DNA from: Sulfurovum sp. XGS-02
GTDB lineage: Bacteria; Campylobacterota; Campylobacteria; Campylobacterales; Sulfurovaceae
NCBI RefSeq assembly: GCF_023213175.1
Contig: NZ_CP093312.1
Coordinates: forward strand, 124,001-188,000
Direction of reading: 5' to 3'
Length of the DNA: 64,000 nucleotides
Below are positions 33,876-42,926 of the stretch, piece by piece. The notes below the pieces were generated by a model that saw only the letters and a program-made list of their open reading frames with translations, had not been told where the DNA came from and ran no database searches. A program made the position numbers and the translations under genes. Every line of letters begins with the position of its first letter. The stretch's first letter is position 1.

Positions 33876-35201
33876 TTGATACGATTTTTTCCTAAAAAAC
33901 ACCAAAAGATACTCAAACTTGCACTCCCTGCAGCGGTGAATTCCCTGCTCGATATGCTTCAAGTGATCACAGACCTTATCATGGTGGGACGGCTTTCCGC
34001 TTTTGCCGTGGCAGCAGTAGGGCTTGGGCTGCAGTCACTGATGTTCTTGTTTGCAATGCTCTCTTTGCTTCACATAGGTACCTCTGCACTGCTTTCACGT
34101 TTTGTGGGTGCAGGGCAATTCAGGCGTGCTTCTACGGGGCTTTCAACGCTGCTTCAATTCGCTCTTTTCCTCTCTTTGCCTGTGATGGGATTCTGGTACT
34201 TTTTTGCATCCAATGTCTATGTATGGTTTGGCACCGTACACGAGGTTGTCAGATTAGGTGAGGAGTATGTACAAACATTGACATGGATGTTGCCGTTTGT
34301 CCTTGCCAAACTGGTCTTTGTTACGGCGCTCAATGCTGCGGGAGATACCAAAACACCGATGCAGATCAAGATAGCCTCCATTGCACTCAATGTATTTTTG
34401 AATTACCTGTTGATCTTCGGGAATCACGGATTTCCACAGCTGGGTGTGATGGGTGCAGCGGTAGGTACCGTGATCGTCAATATCTTGGAGATGATCGTCT
34501 ATATGGTTCTCTACCTTAGAGAGAAAACCCCCTATATCCCTGCCTGGCACTACTCGCAATCTCTTTTAAAGCGTGCACTTAAAGTAGGTATCCCCGCTTC
34601 GTTTGAACGCTCTTTGACCTTTGGAAGCTTTATGCTCTTTACGGTGATCATCGCACAGTTTGGGACAGAAGTCTTGGCAGGGTACCAGATAGGGTTAAGG
34701 GTAGAAGGGTTGGCTTTTATGCCGGGTATCGGATTTACCATTGCCGCAATGGCGCTGATGGGACAGGGGTTAGGTGCAAAAAAACCTGAACAGTCCAGGG
34801 AGGATGTCATTCTCGTGCTCAAATACACGGTAGGCTTCATGTTCTTTCTTTCGTTCTTTATGATCTTTATGCCGGAGAAGATCGTGTGGCTCTTTACCGA
34901 TGATGCACAGACCATTGAAGAAGCGAGTCTCTATCTGCGTATCGTCGGACTCTCACAGATCCCTTTGGCCTATAATTTTGTCCTCTCTGGTGCCCTGCGT
35001 GGTGCAGGGGATACCAAGCGGACATTGAAGATCAACCTTGTTTCTGTGTGGCTTGTGCGTATCATCCCTGCGTTTGTGTTGAGCTGGTATTTTGAGTCTA
35101 TCTTGCTGGTCTATATCGCGATGATATCAGATACGTTTGTCAAAGCCACATGGCTCTGGAGGACCTTTGATAAAGGTCAGTGGCAAAAGATCAAAGTCTA
35201 A
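33876..35201 (+). CDS. MATE-family multidrug/cation antiporter
   Basis: 441 residues with about 12 membrane helices, full MATE length. N-terminal ILKLALPAAVNSLLDMLQVITD and the internal repeat-like GAGDTKTPMQIKIAS and GALRGAGDTKRTLKIN are typical of the DinF/NorM-type superfamily. The best start is a TTG at 33876, because the first in-frame ATG (residue 28) would cut into helix 1. AGGG lies about 13 bases upstream, so initiation may be coupled to the preceding gene. The substrate cannot be predicted. Confidence 0.9.
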   Translation: MIRFFPKKHQKILKLALPAAVNSLLDMLQVITDLIMVGRLSAFAVAAVGLGLQSLMFLFAMLSLLHIGTSALLSRFVGAGQFRRASTGLSTLLQFALFLSLPVMGFWYFFASNVYVWFGTVHEVVRLGEEYVQTLTWMLPFVLAKLVFVTALNAAGDTKTPMQIKIASIALNVFLNYLLIFGNHGFPQLGVMGAAVGTVIVNILEMIVYMVLYLREKTPYIPAWHYSQSLLKRALKVGIPASFERSLTFGSFMLFTVIIAQFGTEVLAGYQIGLRVEGLAFMPGIGFTIAAMALMGQGLGAKKPEQSREDVILVLKYTVGFMFFLSFFMIFMPEKIVWLFTDDAQTIEEASLYLRIVGLSQIPLAYNFVLSGALRGAGDTKRTLKINLVSVWLVRIIPAFVLSWYFESILLVYIAMISDTFVKATWLWRTFDKGQWQKIKV

Positions 35202-35214
35202 ATGATCTATTGCT

Positions 35215-35910
35215 TTACATCGTCCTTACATCTAAAAAACTTCCGCTCTCATAGGCCAGAAGTTTGGGAAATGTAGCGATGAGGTTCTTGGCGGCTTCCC
35301 CAGGTGTTTGGATAGGGTTCTCTTTGAGTCTTTTGGCTGATGGGAAGAGCGTATCATCCACCTCTTCTATGATATGCTCAACCATAGGGGTACGGATGAC
35401 TCCGGGTGCCAGCGCGGTAAAATGGATCTCGGGCAACTCTTTGGCATAGACACTCAGTAGCATGTTCAGCGCAGCTTTTGAGAGTGCGTAGGCTCCCCAG
35501 CCTTTGGAACCGTTCACTGCCGCACCTGAACTGATGCCTACGATCTGGTTTACATGTGCTGCATGTGCATGGAGGGTGTCTATGAGTTCTTTGTTCGCCC
35601 AGACATTGACCTCCATCACCGCTTTGGCATCCATGAGGTCTGTCTTGGAAAGTGTCGTGATCTCACCTAAAAGCCCGGCATTGAGGATCACCATGTCAAA
35701 GGAGCGGTGCTGTAAAAACTCTTTGAGTGTCGATTGGATCATGAAAGTTTCACTCAGATCATACGGGAAAAAGAAAAAATGGGGATAATGGTCAAGTTTT
35801 TTTGGCAGGGTTTTGCCTATCGCATAGACACTGTCACCATTTTCCAAATATTGTATAGCCAAAGCTTCACCAAGTCCTGAACTCACACCTGTAATCAGAA
35901 TGTTTTTCAT
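35215..35910 (-). CDS. Short-chain dehydrogenase/reductase
   Basis: 231 residues. Nucleotide-binding TGVSSGLG at the N-terminus, NAG (LNAGLLG) and the catalytic Ser with YALSK tetrad (ISSGAAVNG ... GAYALSKAAL). I chose the ATG at 35910 since AGGA stands 8 bases upstream; the ATG at 35919 would have the same AGG right against it. The substrate is unknown; the family includes sepiapterin-reductase-like and general carbonyl reductases. It shares a symmetric promoter region with the divergent gene at 36039. Confidence 0.88.
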   Translation of the reverse strand: MKNILITGVSSGLGEALAIQYLENGDSVYAIGKTLPKKLDHYPHFFFFPYDLSETFMIQSTLKEFLQHRSFDMVILNAGLLGEITTLSKTDLMDAKAVMEVNVWANKELIDTLHAHAAHVNQIVGISSGAAVNGSKGWGAYALSKAALNMLLSVYAKELPEIHFTALAPGVIRTPMVEHIIEEVDDTLFPSAKRLKENPIQTPGEAAKNLIATFPKLLAYESGSFLDVRTM

Positions 35911-35948
35911 CACTGTCATCCTTTTGTAATATATTTGCCATTTTGATA

Positions 35949-35964
35949 TGATATAATTATATCA
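35949..35964. promoter_or_regulatory. Palindromic, apparently bidirectional -10 region
   Basis: A perfect 16-bp palindrome contains TATAAT on the + strand (35952-35957) and TATAAT on the - strand (35956-35961), overlapping by two bases. It lies between the divergent SDR gene and the gene at 36039. Confidence 0.6.
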
Positions 35965-36038
35965 GAAAGTAAAAGTCCCATGAAGCATAATGGAAATATG
36001 ATATTTGAACGGGGTTTATCTAATCAAAAAGGAAAGCA

Positions 36039-36281
36039 ATGAGCAATAAAGAAGTAAAAACTTTAGATCAAAGAATTGAGCGAATTTATAAAATGGCAAA
36101 AGAGCATTTCGGCGAAGTACGTTTTGTCGGGATCAAAAAACATACAAAGATCGGTTGGGTTGCCAAGATACAGTTCGATGAGTTTGAATCTCTTGTTGCT
36201 GAAGGTGAAAATGCTACGGTGGCATTGAAAAATCTGCGTAAACGTCTTTCAAGAATTATCGATCGTTACAACATGGTATAA
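36039..36281 (+). CDS. Conserved hypothetical protein, 80 residues
   Basis: Small basic cytosolic protein: helix (LDQRIERIYKMAKEHFG), then strands (VRFVGIKK, GWVAKIQF) and a C-terminal helix rich in arginine (ALKNLRKRLSRIIDRYN). I do not recognise the family; the size and alpha-beta order would suit a small RNA- or protein-binding fold, which is only a guess. AAAGGAAAGCA precedes the ATG. It ends 3 bases before aroK, so it is probably co-transcribed with it. Confidence 0.75.
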   Translation: MSNKEVKTLDQRIERIYKMAKEHFGEVRFVGIKKHTKIGWVAKIQFDEFESLVAEGENATVALKNLRKRLSRIIDRYNMV

Positions 36282-36284
36282 GCC

Positions 36285-36797
36285 TTGAAAAAGAATATTA
36301 TCCTCATAGGTTTCATGGGTGTAGGAAAAGGTACGACTGCGCGTGCATTTACAAAAAAATACGGTACCTATATCATAGATACGGATGATCTTATAGAGTC
36401 CAAAGAGAACAAAGAGGTCAAAAAAATATTTGCTAAAAAAGGCGAAGCGTATTTTAGGGCACAGGAGCAGGAAACCGCCAACTGGATAGAGAAATGCGTG
36501 ACAGGTACGCTCATCTCTTGCGGCGGCGGTTTCTACAAAGTGGATAACCTGAAGAAGCTGGGGACGGTCGTCTTGCTCGATGCTTCGTTTGAATGGATCC
36601 ACAACCGTCTGAAAACAGCGAAAAATGCTGAATCAAAACTGGCAAAACGTCCACTTTTTTCAGATGAGAAAAAGGCGAAGAAACTCTATGATGAACGTGA
36701 AAAGGCCTATAGAAAAGTCGCGGATGTGATCATCGATGTAGAGAAGCTTACTTTAGAGGAACAGATCAAGCAAATTGCTAAGAAATGCAAGGTTTAA
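36285..36797 (+). CDS. aroK: Shikimate kinase
   Basis: Phosphorylates shikimate in the aromatic amino-acid pathway. 170 residues. Walker A GFMGVGKGT (residues 9-17), the substrate Asp in DTDDLIE, CGGGFY in the shikimate site and the LID arginine in LAKRPLF. The start is a TTG at 36285 giving MKKNIILIGFMGV; no strong ribosome site is seen, so re-initiation after the gene at 36039 (stop 3 bases upstream) is likely. Confidence 0.93.
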   Translation: MKKNIILIGFMGVGKGTTARAFTKKYGTYIIDTDDLIESKENKEVKKIFAKKGEAYFRAQEQETANWIEKCVTGTLISCGGGFYKVDNLKKLGTVVLLDASFEWIHNRLKTAKNAESKLAKRPLFSDEKKAKKLYDEREKAYRKVADVIIDVEKLTLEEQIKQIAKKCKV

Positions 36798-36839
36798 AGT
36801 TTATTTGATTGACTAAATTGCCTTTTTGTTTAATCTGTG

Positions 36840-36990
36840 GTGTTGTTCCCCTCTTACTTTTTTAGAAAAAGCGCCCTGACAAAAGGAAGAAGTACCCTTG
36901 GAGAGAAGCAAGAATCGTCGTGTCTCTCGATGTAATCCCGTAGGAACGAGGACAATCGCTTCACTTACAAGGGTATTCGCCACGACAGAA
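36840..36990. other. Structured non-coding stretch of unknown nature
   Basis: The gap between aroK and the small membrane protein at 37011 has no credible ORF but has clear pairing potential. TACCCTTG (36893-36900) pairs with CAAGGGTA (36968-36975), and inside it GAAGC (36905-36909) pairs with GCTTC (36958-36962). GTCGTG (36917-36922) could alternatively pair with CACGAC (36981-36986). The stretch is more GC-rich than other gaps in the window. It could be a small RNA or a dispersed intergenic repeat; it does not match 6S RNA, tmRNA, RNase P RNA or SRP RNA patterns that I can recall. Confidence 0.45.
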
Positions 36991-37010
36991 TTTATAAATA
37001 GTGAGAGATA

Positions 37011-37232
37011 TTACTTATTATTTTGTGAAATCAAATAATCCAACCCTTTATAGACTGCGGTCAAGAGAGCGAAGATGAGCATGGTGCTGCCCATACAGTA
37101 GGGTGCCTGTTCTATAAATGGGGCTGGAGATTGTGAGATGGTGAAAATCACATATCCCCACACTAAAAAAGCGATAAACCCCAGCAGCCGTTTGGTCCAT
37201 GTGATAAGTAAGAGTGATGTTTCTTTTTTCAT
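37011..37232 (-). CDS. Small membrane protein, 73 residues
   Basis: Two predicted membrane helices (about 14-33 and 46-64) with a lysine-rich N-terminus (MKKETSLLLITWTKR). I do not recognise the family. It stands alone on the minus strand, divergent from ispA, which has its own -10 box. The short length and isolation make the call moderate. Confidence 0.6.
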   Translation of the reverse strand: MKKETSLLLITWTKRLLGFIAFLVWGYVIFTISQSPAPFIEQAPYCMGSTMLIFALLTAVYKGLDYLISQNNK

Positions 37233-37255
37233 ATGCTTATTTTATCCAAATTTGA

Positions 37256-37261
37256 TATAAT
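37256..37261 (+). promoter_or_regulatory. Putative -10 box for ispA
   Basis: TATAAT 28 bases before the ispA start. Confidence 0.5.
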
Positions 37262-37288
37262 TTCAACAAATAAACTTCGAGAGTGTGC

Positions 37289-38137
37289 ATGCAACGATTT
37301 GAAACGTATCTAAATGAAAACTTACCAAAAGTACCAAGTTTCCATCCCGTATATGAAGAAGCGCTCGGTGTGATGCTGACTGCCGGGGGGAAACGTTTCC
37401 GTCCTATGTTGCTTCTGAATATCGTTGATGCGTATGAACCGATGCTTTATAACGGTGCTTTACCCGTAGCATTGGCACTTGAAATGTTCCATACCTATTC
37501 ACTGATACATGATGATCTGCCTGCAATGGATGATGCGGATCTGCGTCGCGGACATGAGACGCTGCATAAGCGTTTTGATGAAGTGACCGCTATTCTTGCA
37601 GGAGATGCGCTTAACACCGATGCGTTTTATCTCATTGCCAAGGCACCGCTGCGCGAAGATGTGAAAATAAAACTGGTAGAGTTACTTGCACGCGATGGAG
37701 GCGGTCGCGGTATGGTACTTGGACAAGCCATAGACTGCTATTTTGAAAACCAGCCATTGGATATAGAACAGGTCAAAACACTCCATAAAAACAAAACAGC
37801 CAAACTCATCGCTACCTCCATGCAGATGGGAGCGGTGATCGTGGGGCTTGAGAAGAAAGCACAGGATGCACTCTATGATTTCGGTATCGATCTTGGGCTG
37901 CTCTTCCAGATACAAGATGATATCATAGATGAGACACAGAGTGAAGAAGAGGCGGGAAAACCGACAGGAAATGACAGTGATAAAAATAGCTTTGTCAATC
38001 TTTTAGGACTGGAAAAGACGCTTGAAGAGGCAGACAGTTTGGCAAAAGATTTACAAAGACGATTTGAAGACTTTGATGAGAAGTTACAAACAGCTTTACA
38101 ACCCTTAATGAACACATACCTATACAGACACAACTAA
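37289..38137 (+). CDS. ispA: Polyprenyl (farnesyl/geranyl) diphosphate synthase
   Basis: Chain-elongating prenyltransferase, 282 residues. First aspartate-rich motif in HDDLPAMDDADLRRG, second in QIQDDIIDE; GGKRFRPML near the N-terminus binds IPP. The position before the first DDxxD carries H-T-Y-S, and with the two-residue insertion in DDLPAMDD this matches bacterial short-chain (type II FPP) synthases. Start ATG at 37289; the GTG at 37283 is an alternative. tkt follows 10 bases later. Confidence 0.93.
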   Translation: MQRFETYLNENLPKVPSFHPVYEEALGVMLTAGGKRFRPMLLLNIVDAYEPMLYNGALPVALALEMFHTYSLIHDDLPAMDDADLRRGHETLHKRFDEVTAILAGDALNTDAFYLIAKAPLREDVKIKLVELLARDGGGRGMVLGQAIDCYFENQPLDIEQVKTLHKNKTAKLIATSMQMGAVIVGLEKKAQDALYDFGIDLGLLFQIQDDIIDETQSEEEAGKPTGNDSDKNSFVNLLGLEKTLEEADSLAKDLQRRFEDFDEKLQTALQPLMNTYLYRHN

Positions 38138-38147
38138 AGGAATAACT

Positions 38148-40136
38148 ATGGCAATGACAGAGCAGAACAAGATGCGCAAAAAGATGGCAAACACGATCAG
38201 ATTTTTAGCCGCTGATGCGGTACAAAAAGCAAATTCAGGACACCCGGGTGCACCTATGGGTCTTGCAGATATCGCAGTGGTATTGAGTGAAAAACTGAGC
38301 CATAACCCTAAAAACCCGAAATGGCTCAACCGTGACCGCTTGGTTTTCTCAGGGGGACATGCATCTGCACTGATCTACTCTCTTTTACATCTTTGGGGCT
38401 ACGATGTGACGATTGATGATCTGAAAAATTTCCGTCAATTAGACTCCAAGACTCCGGGGCACCCGGAGTATGGGCATACTGAAGGTATAGAGATCACTAC
38501 AGGGCCTTTGGGACAGGGTATCGCCAATGCGGTAGGTTTTGCTATGGCAGAAGCTTATACAGCCAATCAGGTAAACTCAGAGACCTGCGAACTGATAGAC
38601 CATAAAGTCTACTGTCTCTGTGGTGACGGTGACTTGCAGGAAGGTATCTCTTACGAAGCCTGTGCACTTGCCGGACACTTGGGGCTTAAAGATCTGGTGC
38701 TTATCTATGACAACAATGAGATCACGATCGAGGGTGATACAAGCATCGCATGGAGTGAAGATGTTGAAAAACGTTTTGATGCACAGAACTGGAACGTGAT
38801 GAAGATCAACGGTCACTGTTATGATGATATCGAGAAAGCCTTGGAAGAGGTACAAACCGCTACGAAACCTACGATCATCATCGCCAATACGATCATCGGT
38901 AAGGGTGCAGGTGATATGGAAGGCTCTCATCATACACATGGTGCGCCTCTAGGTGCAGATATCATCGCGGAGTCAAAAGCAAAAGAAGGGTTTGACCCTG
39001 AAGCATTCTTCCAGATTCCAGAAGATGTGCTGCTGAGATTCAGATGTGCACTAGAGCAAGGTGAACTTGCAGAGAAAGAGTGGATACACAGACAAAAAGA
39101 AGCACCGCTTATCGAGCAGAATGAAGCGTTGGATAGACTTCTTAACCCTGATTTCTCAGCGATCGAGTTCCCGGACTTCTCTGGAGATAAAACGATGGCA
39201 ACCAGAGATTCAAACGGTAAGATCCTTAACGCTATTGCGACAGCGGTTCCATCTTTCATCGGTGGTTCAGCAGACCTGGCACCGTCGAACAAAACAGAGC
39301 TCAAAGATCTGGGAGACTTCCCTAAAGGAAGAAACCTTCACTTTGGTATCCGTGAGCACTCTATGGCAGCGATCACGAATGCGATGGCACTCTATGGTAC
39401 GACGATCCCGTTCAATGCAACCTTCTTTGTATTCTCTGATTATTTGAAGCCTGCTGCACGTATCGCAGCGTTGACAAAGATCCAAAACTTCTTTGTCTGG
39501 ACGCATGACAGTATCGGTGTAGGGGAAGATGGTCCTACCCATGAGCCTATTGAACACCTCTCTCAGTTTAGAGCACTGCCTAACTTCTATGTATGGAGAC
39601 CGGCAGATGCAACGGAGAATGTAGAAGCATGGAGAACAGCACTGACGATGCAAGCGCCGCACGGTTTTGTATTGAGCCGTCAAAAGCTTGAAACATTGAA
39701 GCCAAAAAGAGATTTCGGTGAGGTAAGCAGAGGTGCCTACATCGTCAAGAAAAGAAAAGATGCGAACTTTACATTGATGGCTTCAGGTTCAGAGTTGATG
39801 CCTTGTCTAAAGGCAGCATGCCACCTGGCTGTACTCGGTATCAAAGCAAACGTTGTCTCTGTACCATGTTTGGATCTTTTCAATGAGCAGGATGCAGAGT
39901 ACAAAGCAGCTGTGGTGGATCCAAATACAAAAGTACTTGCAGTCGAAGCAGCGACAGGTACAGAGTACTACCGTTATGCGGATGATGTTCTCGGTATGGA
40001 GAGTTTCGGAGCCTCAGCACCGGCAGAACAGCTCTTTGAGAAGTTCGGATTTACGCAAGAAGGCATCATGAAACGTGCATGTGCCTTGATGGATGTAGAG
40101 TACAGAGAAGTGGAGCTTGGAGAGTGTAAACTCTAA
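38148..40136 (+). CDS. tkt: Transketolase
   Basis: Thiamine-diphosphate enzyme of the pentose phosphate pathway, 662 residues. Conserved GHPGAPMG (substrate side), the ThDP/metal motif GDGDLQEG, and the pyrimidine-domain HDSIGVGEDGPTH. AAAGGAATAACT precedes the ATG. In a Campylobacterota autotroph or amino-acid user it would mainly supply pentoses and erythrose 4-phosphate, the latter being the entry to the pathway served by aroK nearby. Confidence 0.96.
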   Translation: MAMTEQNKMRKKMANTIRFLAADAVQKANSGHPGAPMGLADIAVVLSEKLSHNPKNPKWLNRDRLVFSGGHASALIYSLLHLWGYDVTIDDLKNFRQLDSKTPGHPEYGHTEGIEITTGPLGQGIANAVGFAMAEAYTANQVNSETCELIDHKVYCLCGDGDLQEGISYEACALAGHLGLKDLVLIYDNNEITIEGDTSIAWSEDVEKRFDAQNWNVMKINGHCYDDIEKALEEVQTATKPTIIIANTIIGKGAGDMEGSHHTHGAPLGADIIAESKAKEGFDPEAFFQIPEDVLLRFRCALEQGELAEKEWIHRQKEAPLIEQNEALDRLLNPDFSAIEFPDFSGDKTMATRDSNGKILNAIATAVPSFIGGSADLAPSNKTELKDLGDFPKGRNLHFGIREHSMAAITNAMALYGTTIPFNATFFVFSDYLKPAARIAALTKIQNFFVWTHDSIGVGEDGPTHEPIEHLSQFRALPNFYVWRPADATENVEAWRTALTMQAPHGFVLSRQKLETLKPKRDFGEVSRGAYIVKKRKDANFTLMASGSELMPCLKAACHLAVLGIKANVVSVPCLDLFNEQDAEYKAAVVDPNTKVLAVEAATGTEYYRYADDVLGMESFGASAPAEQLFEKFGFTQEGIMKRACALMDVEYREVELGECKL

Positions 40137-40170
40137 GCGCTCTATCCGCTTCGTTTAAAACCTCAGTGTT

Positions 40171-40848
40171 TTATTGGGGTGGGCATACAAAGTAACGCAT
40201 GTTGATACTTTGCAGTGGTGTGCTCCATCCTAGATAGTAGCTCTTTTCTGCATTTCGTATCACAGTATAATCTTCTTTAAAATAGTGTTTCAGTACTCTC
40301 TCTATGGAGTTGCTTTGCCCTTCTATCTCTACGATCCAGACAAAGGTGAGTTTTTTTAACTGATGCACCTCTTTTCTTTTTCGTATGATGGCACGTAAAG
40401 AGGCTTCCGCTTCACACGCTGTAGTATCGTCGGCCAATACCGTGACTTCGATCACAGCTTCCAGACCATCGACACTTTGGATCTTTTTCCAGTAGTCGTG
40501 TTTGAATTTATTGAAAAATGCCGGTTTAGGAATGGATTTACTTGAGGCAACCATGTAGTTGACCCTTTGGATGTAATCAGGTGCATGGGCAACGATCTGT
40601 TCGATCTGCGTATCATCATATGTACAAGGGGTAAATCCCTCTGTATCTATCAGGTTGCTCTGTGTGAAAAAAGTAAGAGATACGGGGTCGGTGATCCTTG
40701 TTTTTTCATGCACTATAGCGACAGGATACGCTTTTTGGCAACCATAGGTACTCTCATTAAAGCACAGATGTAATGACTCTTTGATCTGTATCTTAGAAGG
40801 CGTGTGTTGCAGTGACTCTTGAAGCTCTTTGATGAGAGGTGTAAGCAT
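40171..40848 (-). CDS. Conserved hypothetical protein, 225 residues
   Basis: Soluble protein with no signal peptide and no membrane helix. I do not recognise it. It has a cysteine-containing N-terminal half (LHLCFNESTYGCQKAYP), a central FFNKFKHDYWKKIQ helix and a C-terminal alpha/beta part with strand LTFVWIVEIEG. It ends about 35 bases from tkt (convergent). The start overlaps the stop of the MFS exporter by one base (TGATG), so the two are coupled and may act together. Confidence 0.7.
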   Translation of the reverse strand: MLTPLIKELQESLQHTPSKIQIKESLHLCFNESTYGCQKAYPVAIVHEKTRITDPVSLTFFTQSNLIDTEGFTPCTYDDTQIEQIVAHAPDYIQRVNYMVASSKSIPKPAFFNKFKHDYWKKIQSVDGLEAVIEVTVLADDTTACEAEASLRAIIRKRKEVHQLKKLTFVWIVEIEGQSNSIERVLKHYFKEDYTVIRNAEKSYYLGWSTPLQSINMRYFVCPPQ

Positions 40849-42179
40849 CAGCTCAGCATCCCTCTGATCTCATCTTCATCTATGAGGTCTTTTTCGTATT
40901 TGATGACAGCGATGTTTTCTGTTTCATTCACATAACTCTCTACGATCGCTTCATGACTCTTCAGTGAAGCCACCCTTTCACGGTCGAAAATATCCAGAGG
41001 AAGGTAGACATTCCCTCGGTTGTTCGGGTTTGGCATGGTAGCTACCCAGATGAACCATACTATAGAGATCATCGCCACCACAACGGCAAGTGTAGCTCTG
41101 TCATAGTGCTGCATAAGCCAACCAGCAAGCAGACCTCCCAGGAAGATACCTACATAGGCAAAGGTATTGGCTACACCCAGGGCCGCACCTTTTTGGTGGA
41201 CCTTGGCGAATTTGGCCACGAAACTCTGCAAGAGAGGCTCAAACATATTGAACCCGATGAAGAAAAGTACTACACCCACGACAAAGACCCATGCTGTACT
41301 TGCAAATCCCATCGCAAGAAACCCTAGGAAGATCACGGAAACCGAGATCATAAAGACCTGTTTCCCTTTTCCGTACTTCTCTCCGAATATCGCTGCAGGT
41401 GCCATAGCAAAGAAACCAAAGATCATTGCAGGGAAATAGACTTTCCAGAGTTCGGATTTATCCCAACCAAATCCGCCCTCTGTGAGTCCATGTGTCATGA
41501 CGACGGGGATGATAAAAAATGCCATGGTCATAATAGAGGAGTGGAAAAGAAAAGTAATATACATACGTGTCAGTGATCTGTCTTTAAAGACCTCTATCAT
41601 TTTGGACTCCTCCTCTTCATAGCTGTGTACGATCGTCGGAGGTTGAGGTACGGAAGTAAATAAGATACCTATCGCCATCACTGAAAGAATCGCCGTCAGC
41701 CAAAAGAGTTTGTCTATCCCCCAGTGACCGCCCACAACAGGCGCGATGATCATCGCTGCGGCAAAGCTCAGTGCGATCGTCCCACCCATGATGGCCATGG
41801 CATGTGCACGCTGCTCCTCTTTTACCAAGTCTGCAACCATTGCTGAGACCACAGAACCGATGGCGCCTGCACCCTGAAGGAAACGTCCGATAAGAAGCAT
41901 ATAGATATTTTCACTCACCGCAGCGATCACAGAACCGATAATAAAGATGATCAGACCAAAAAGCAGGGTCTTCTTACGTCCCAGTTTGTCACTCGCTAGT
42001 CCAAATGGTACCTGAAAAGCCGCCTGTGTAAGGGCATAACCCCCTACAACAAGTCCTGCAAGGAAGGGTGTTGCACCTTCCATATCAAGTGCATAGATGG
42101 AGAGAACAGGAAGAACGATAAAGAGTCCAAAAAATCTCAATCCCACAATGAGACTGAGCGGCATGATCTGTTTAATCAT
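40848..42179 (-). CDS. MFS exporter, YajR-like
   Basis: 443 residues with 12 membrane helices and the MFS motif A GLASDKLGRKKTLLFG between helices 2 and 3. After the last helix comes a soluble C-terminal domain of about 60 residues (from NPNNRGNVYLPLD to DEDEIRGMLS) with a beta-alpha-beta pattern. This fits the YAM domain of E. coli YajR. Motif C-like GRFLQGAGAIGSV supports a drug:proton antiporter grouping. Substrate unknown. Divergent from rdgB. Confidence 0.87.
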   Translation of the reverse strand: MIKQIMPLSLIVGLRFFGLFIVLPVLSIYALDMEGATPFLAGLVVGGYALTQAAFQVPFGLASDKLGRKKTLLFGLIIFIIGSVIAAVSENIYMLLIGRFLQGAGAIGSVVSAMVADLVKEEQRAHAMAIMGGTIALSFAAAMIIAPVVGGHWGIDKLFWLTAILSVMAIGILFTSVPQPPTIVHSYEEEESKMIEVFKDRSLTRMYITFLFHSSIMTMAFFIIPVVMTHGLTEGGFGWDKSELWKVYFPAMIFGFFAMAPAAIFGEKYGKGKQVFMISVSVIFLGFLAMGFASTAWVFVVGVVLFFIGFNMFEPLLQSFVAKFAKVHQKGAALGVANTFAYVGIFLGGLLAGWLMQHYDRATLAVVVAMISIVWFIWVATMPNPNNRGNVYLPLDIFDRERVASLKSHEAIVESYVNETENIAVIKYEKDLIDEDEIRGMLS

Positions 42180-42332
42180 AGTGATACCTCTATTTAGATA
42201 AAATTTCTCTCATTATATAACGAAATATTTAAGAGTAGATGATATAGGTAAAGATCTGTCATCTCACGCAAAATAGGAAGCCTGAGTGGAAGGTATTTTC
42301 ACACGGTTTCACGCTGTAAGAAGGAGATTGAA

Positions 42333-42926
42333 ATGCGTATGGTGTTAGCGACAGGGAATAAAGGAAAGCTACGTGAATTCAAACAAATGTGTGAAGATGA
42401 AGTGGTCGCTTTTTCTGAACTTTTAGGTGAATTTGATATCGTAGAGGACGGCGATACATTTGCGGCCAATGCACTTATCAAAGCACGTGCAATCTATGAA
42501 AAACTGGGGGAAGAGTATCTGGTGATATCCGATGACAGCGGTATCTCCCTCCCTATACTTGACGGGGCACCGGGGATCTACTCCGCACGTTATGCAGGAG
42601 AGGGTGCCACAGATAAAGAGAACCTCTATAAGCTCATAGAAGCAGTGAAAGAAAAAGGGCTCAAGTCTACACCGGCATATTATACGGCGGCGATCGCCAT
42701 TGTCTCCAAGTATGGAGAGTATGTGGTACATGGCTGGATGCATGGAGATGTCATAGATGAGGTGAGAGGGGACAAGGGATTCGGGTATGACCCTATTTTC
42801 ATCCCTGCGGGGTTTGACAAGACTTTGGGCGAATTGGATGAGAGTGTTAAAAAAGAGATGTCACACAGAGCACAGGCAATGAAGTTGGCCAAACCGATCA
42901 TACAAATGTTAAAGGGTAAACAATGA
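42333..42926 (+). CDS. rdgB: Non-canonical purine NTP pyrophosphatase
   Basis: HAM1/RdgB family, hydrolyses ITP, dITP and XTP to keep them out of nucleic acids. 197 residues. [11 protein letters not shown] at the N-terminus, [27 protein letters not shown] and SHRAQAM near the end are all family hallmarks. AAGGAG lies 7 bases before the ATG. The stop overlaps the next gene's start as ATGA. Confidence 0.95.
   Translation: MRMVLATGNKGKLREFKQMCEDEVVAFSELLGEFDIVEDGDTFAANALIKARAIYEKLGEEYLVISDDSGISLPILDGAPGIYSARYAGEGATDKENLYKLIEAVKEKGLKSTPAYYTAAIAIVSKYGEYVVHGWMHGDVIDEVRGDKGFGYDPIFIPAGFDKTLGELDESVKKEMSHRAQAMKLAKPIIQMLKGKQ

Noticed and set aside
36840-36990. Assignment of the structured gap as 6S RNA or SRP RNA
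   Set aside because: No SRP core tetraloop region and no convincing 6S closing stem with central bubble; left as unknown.
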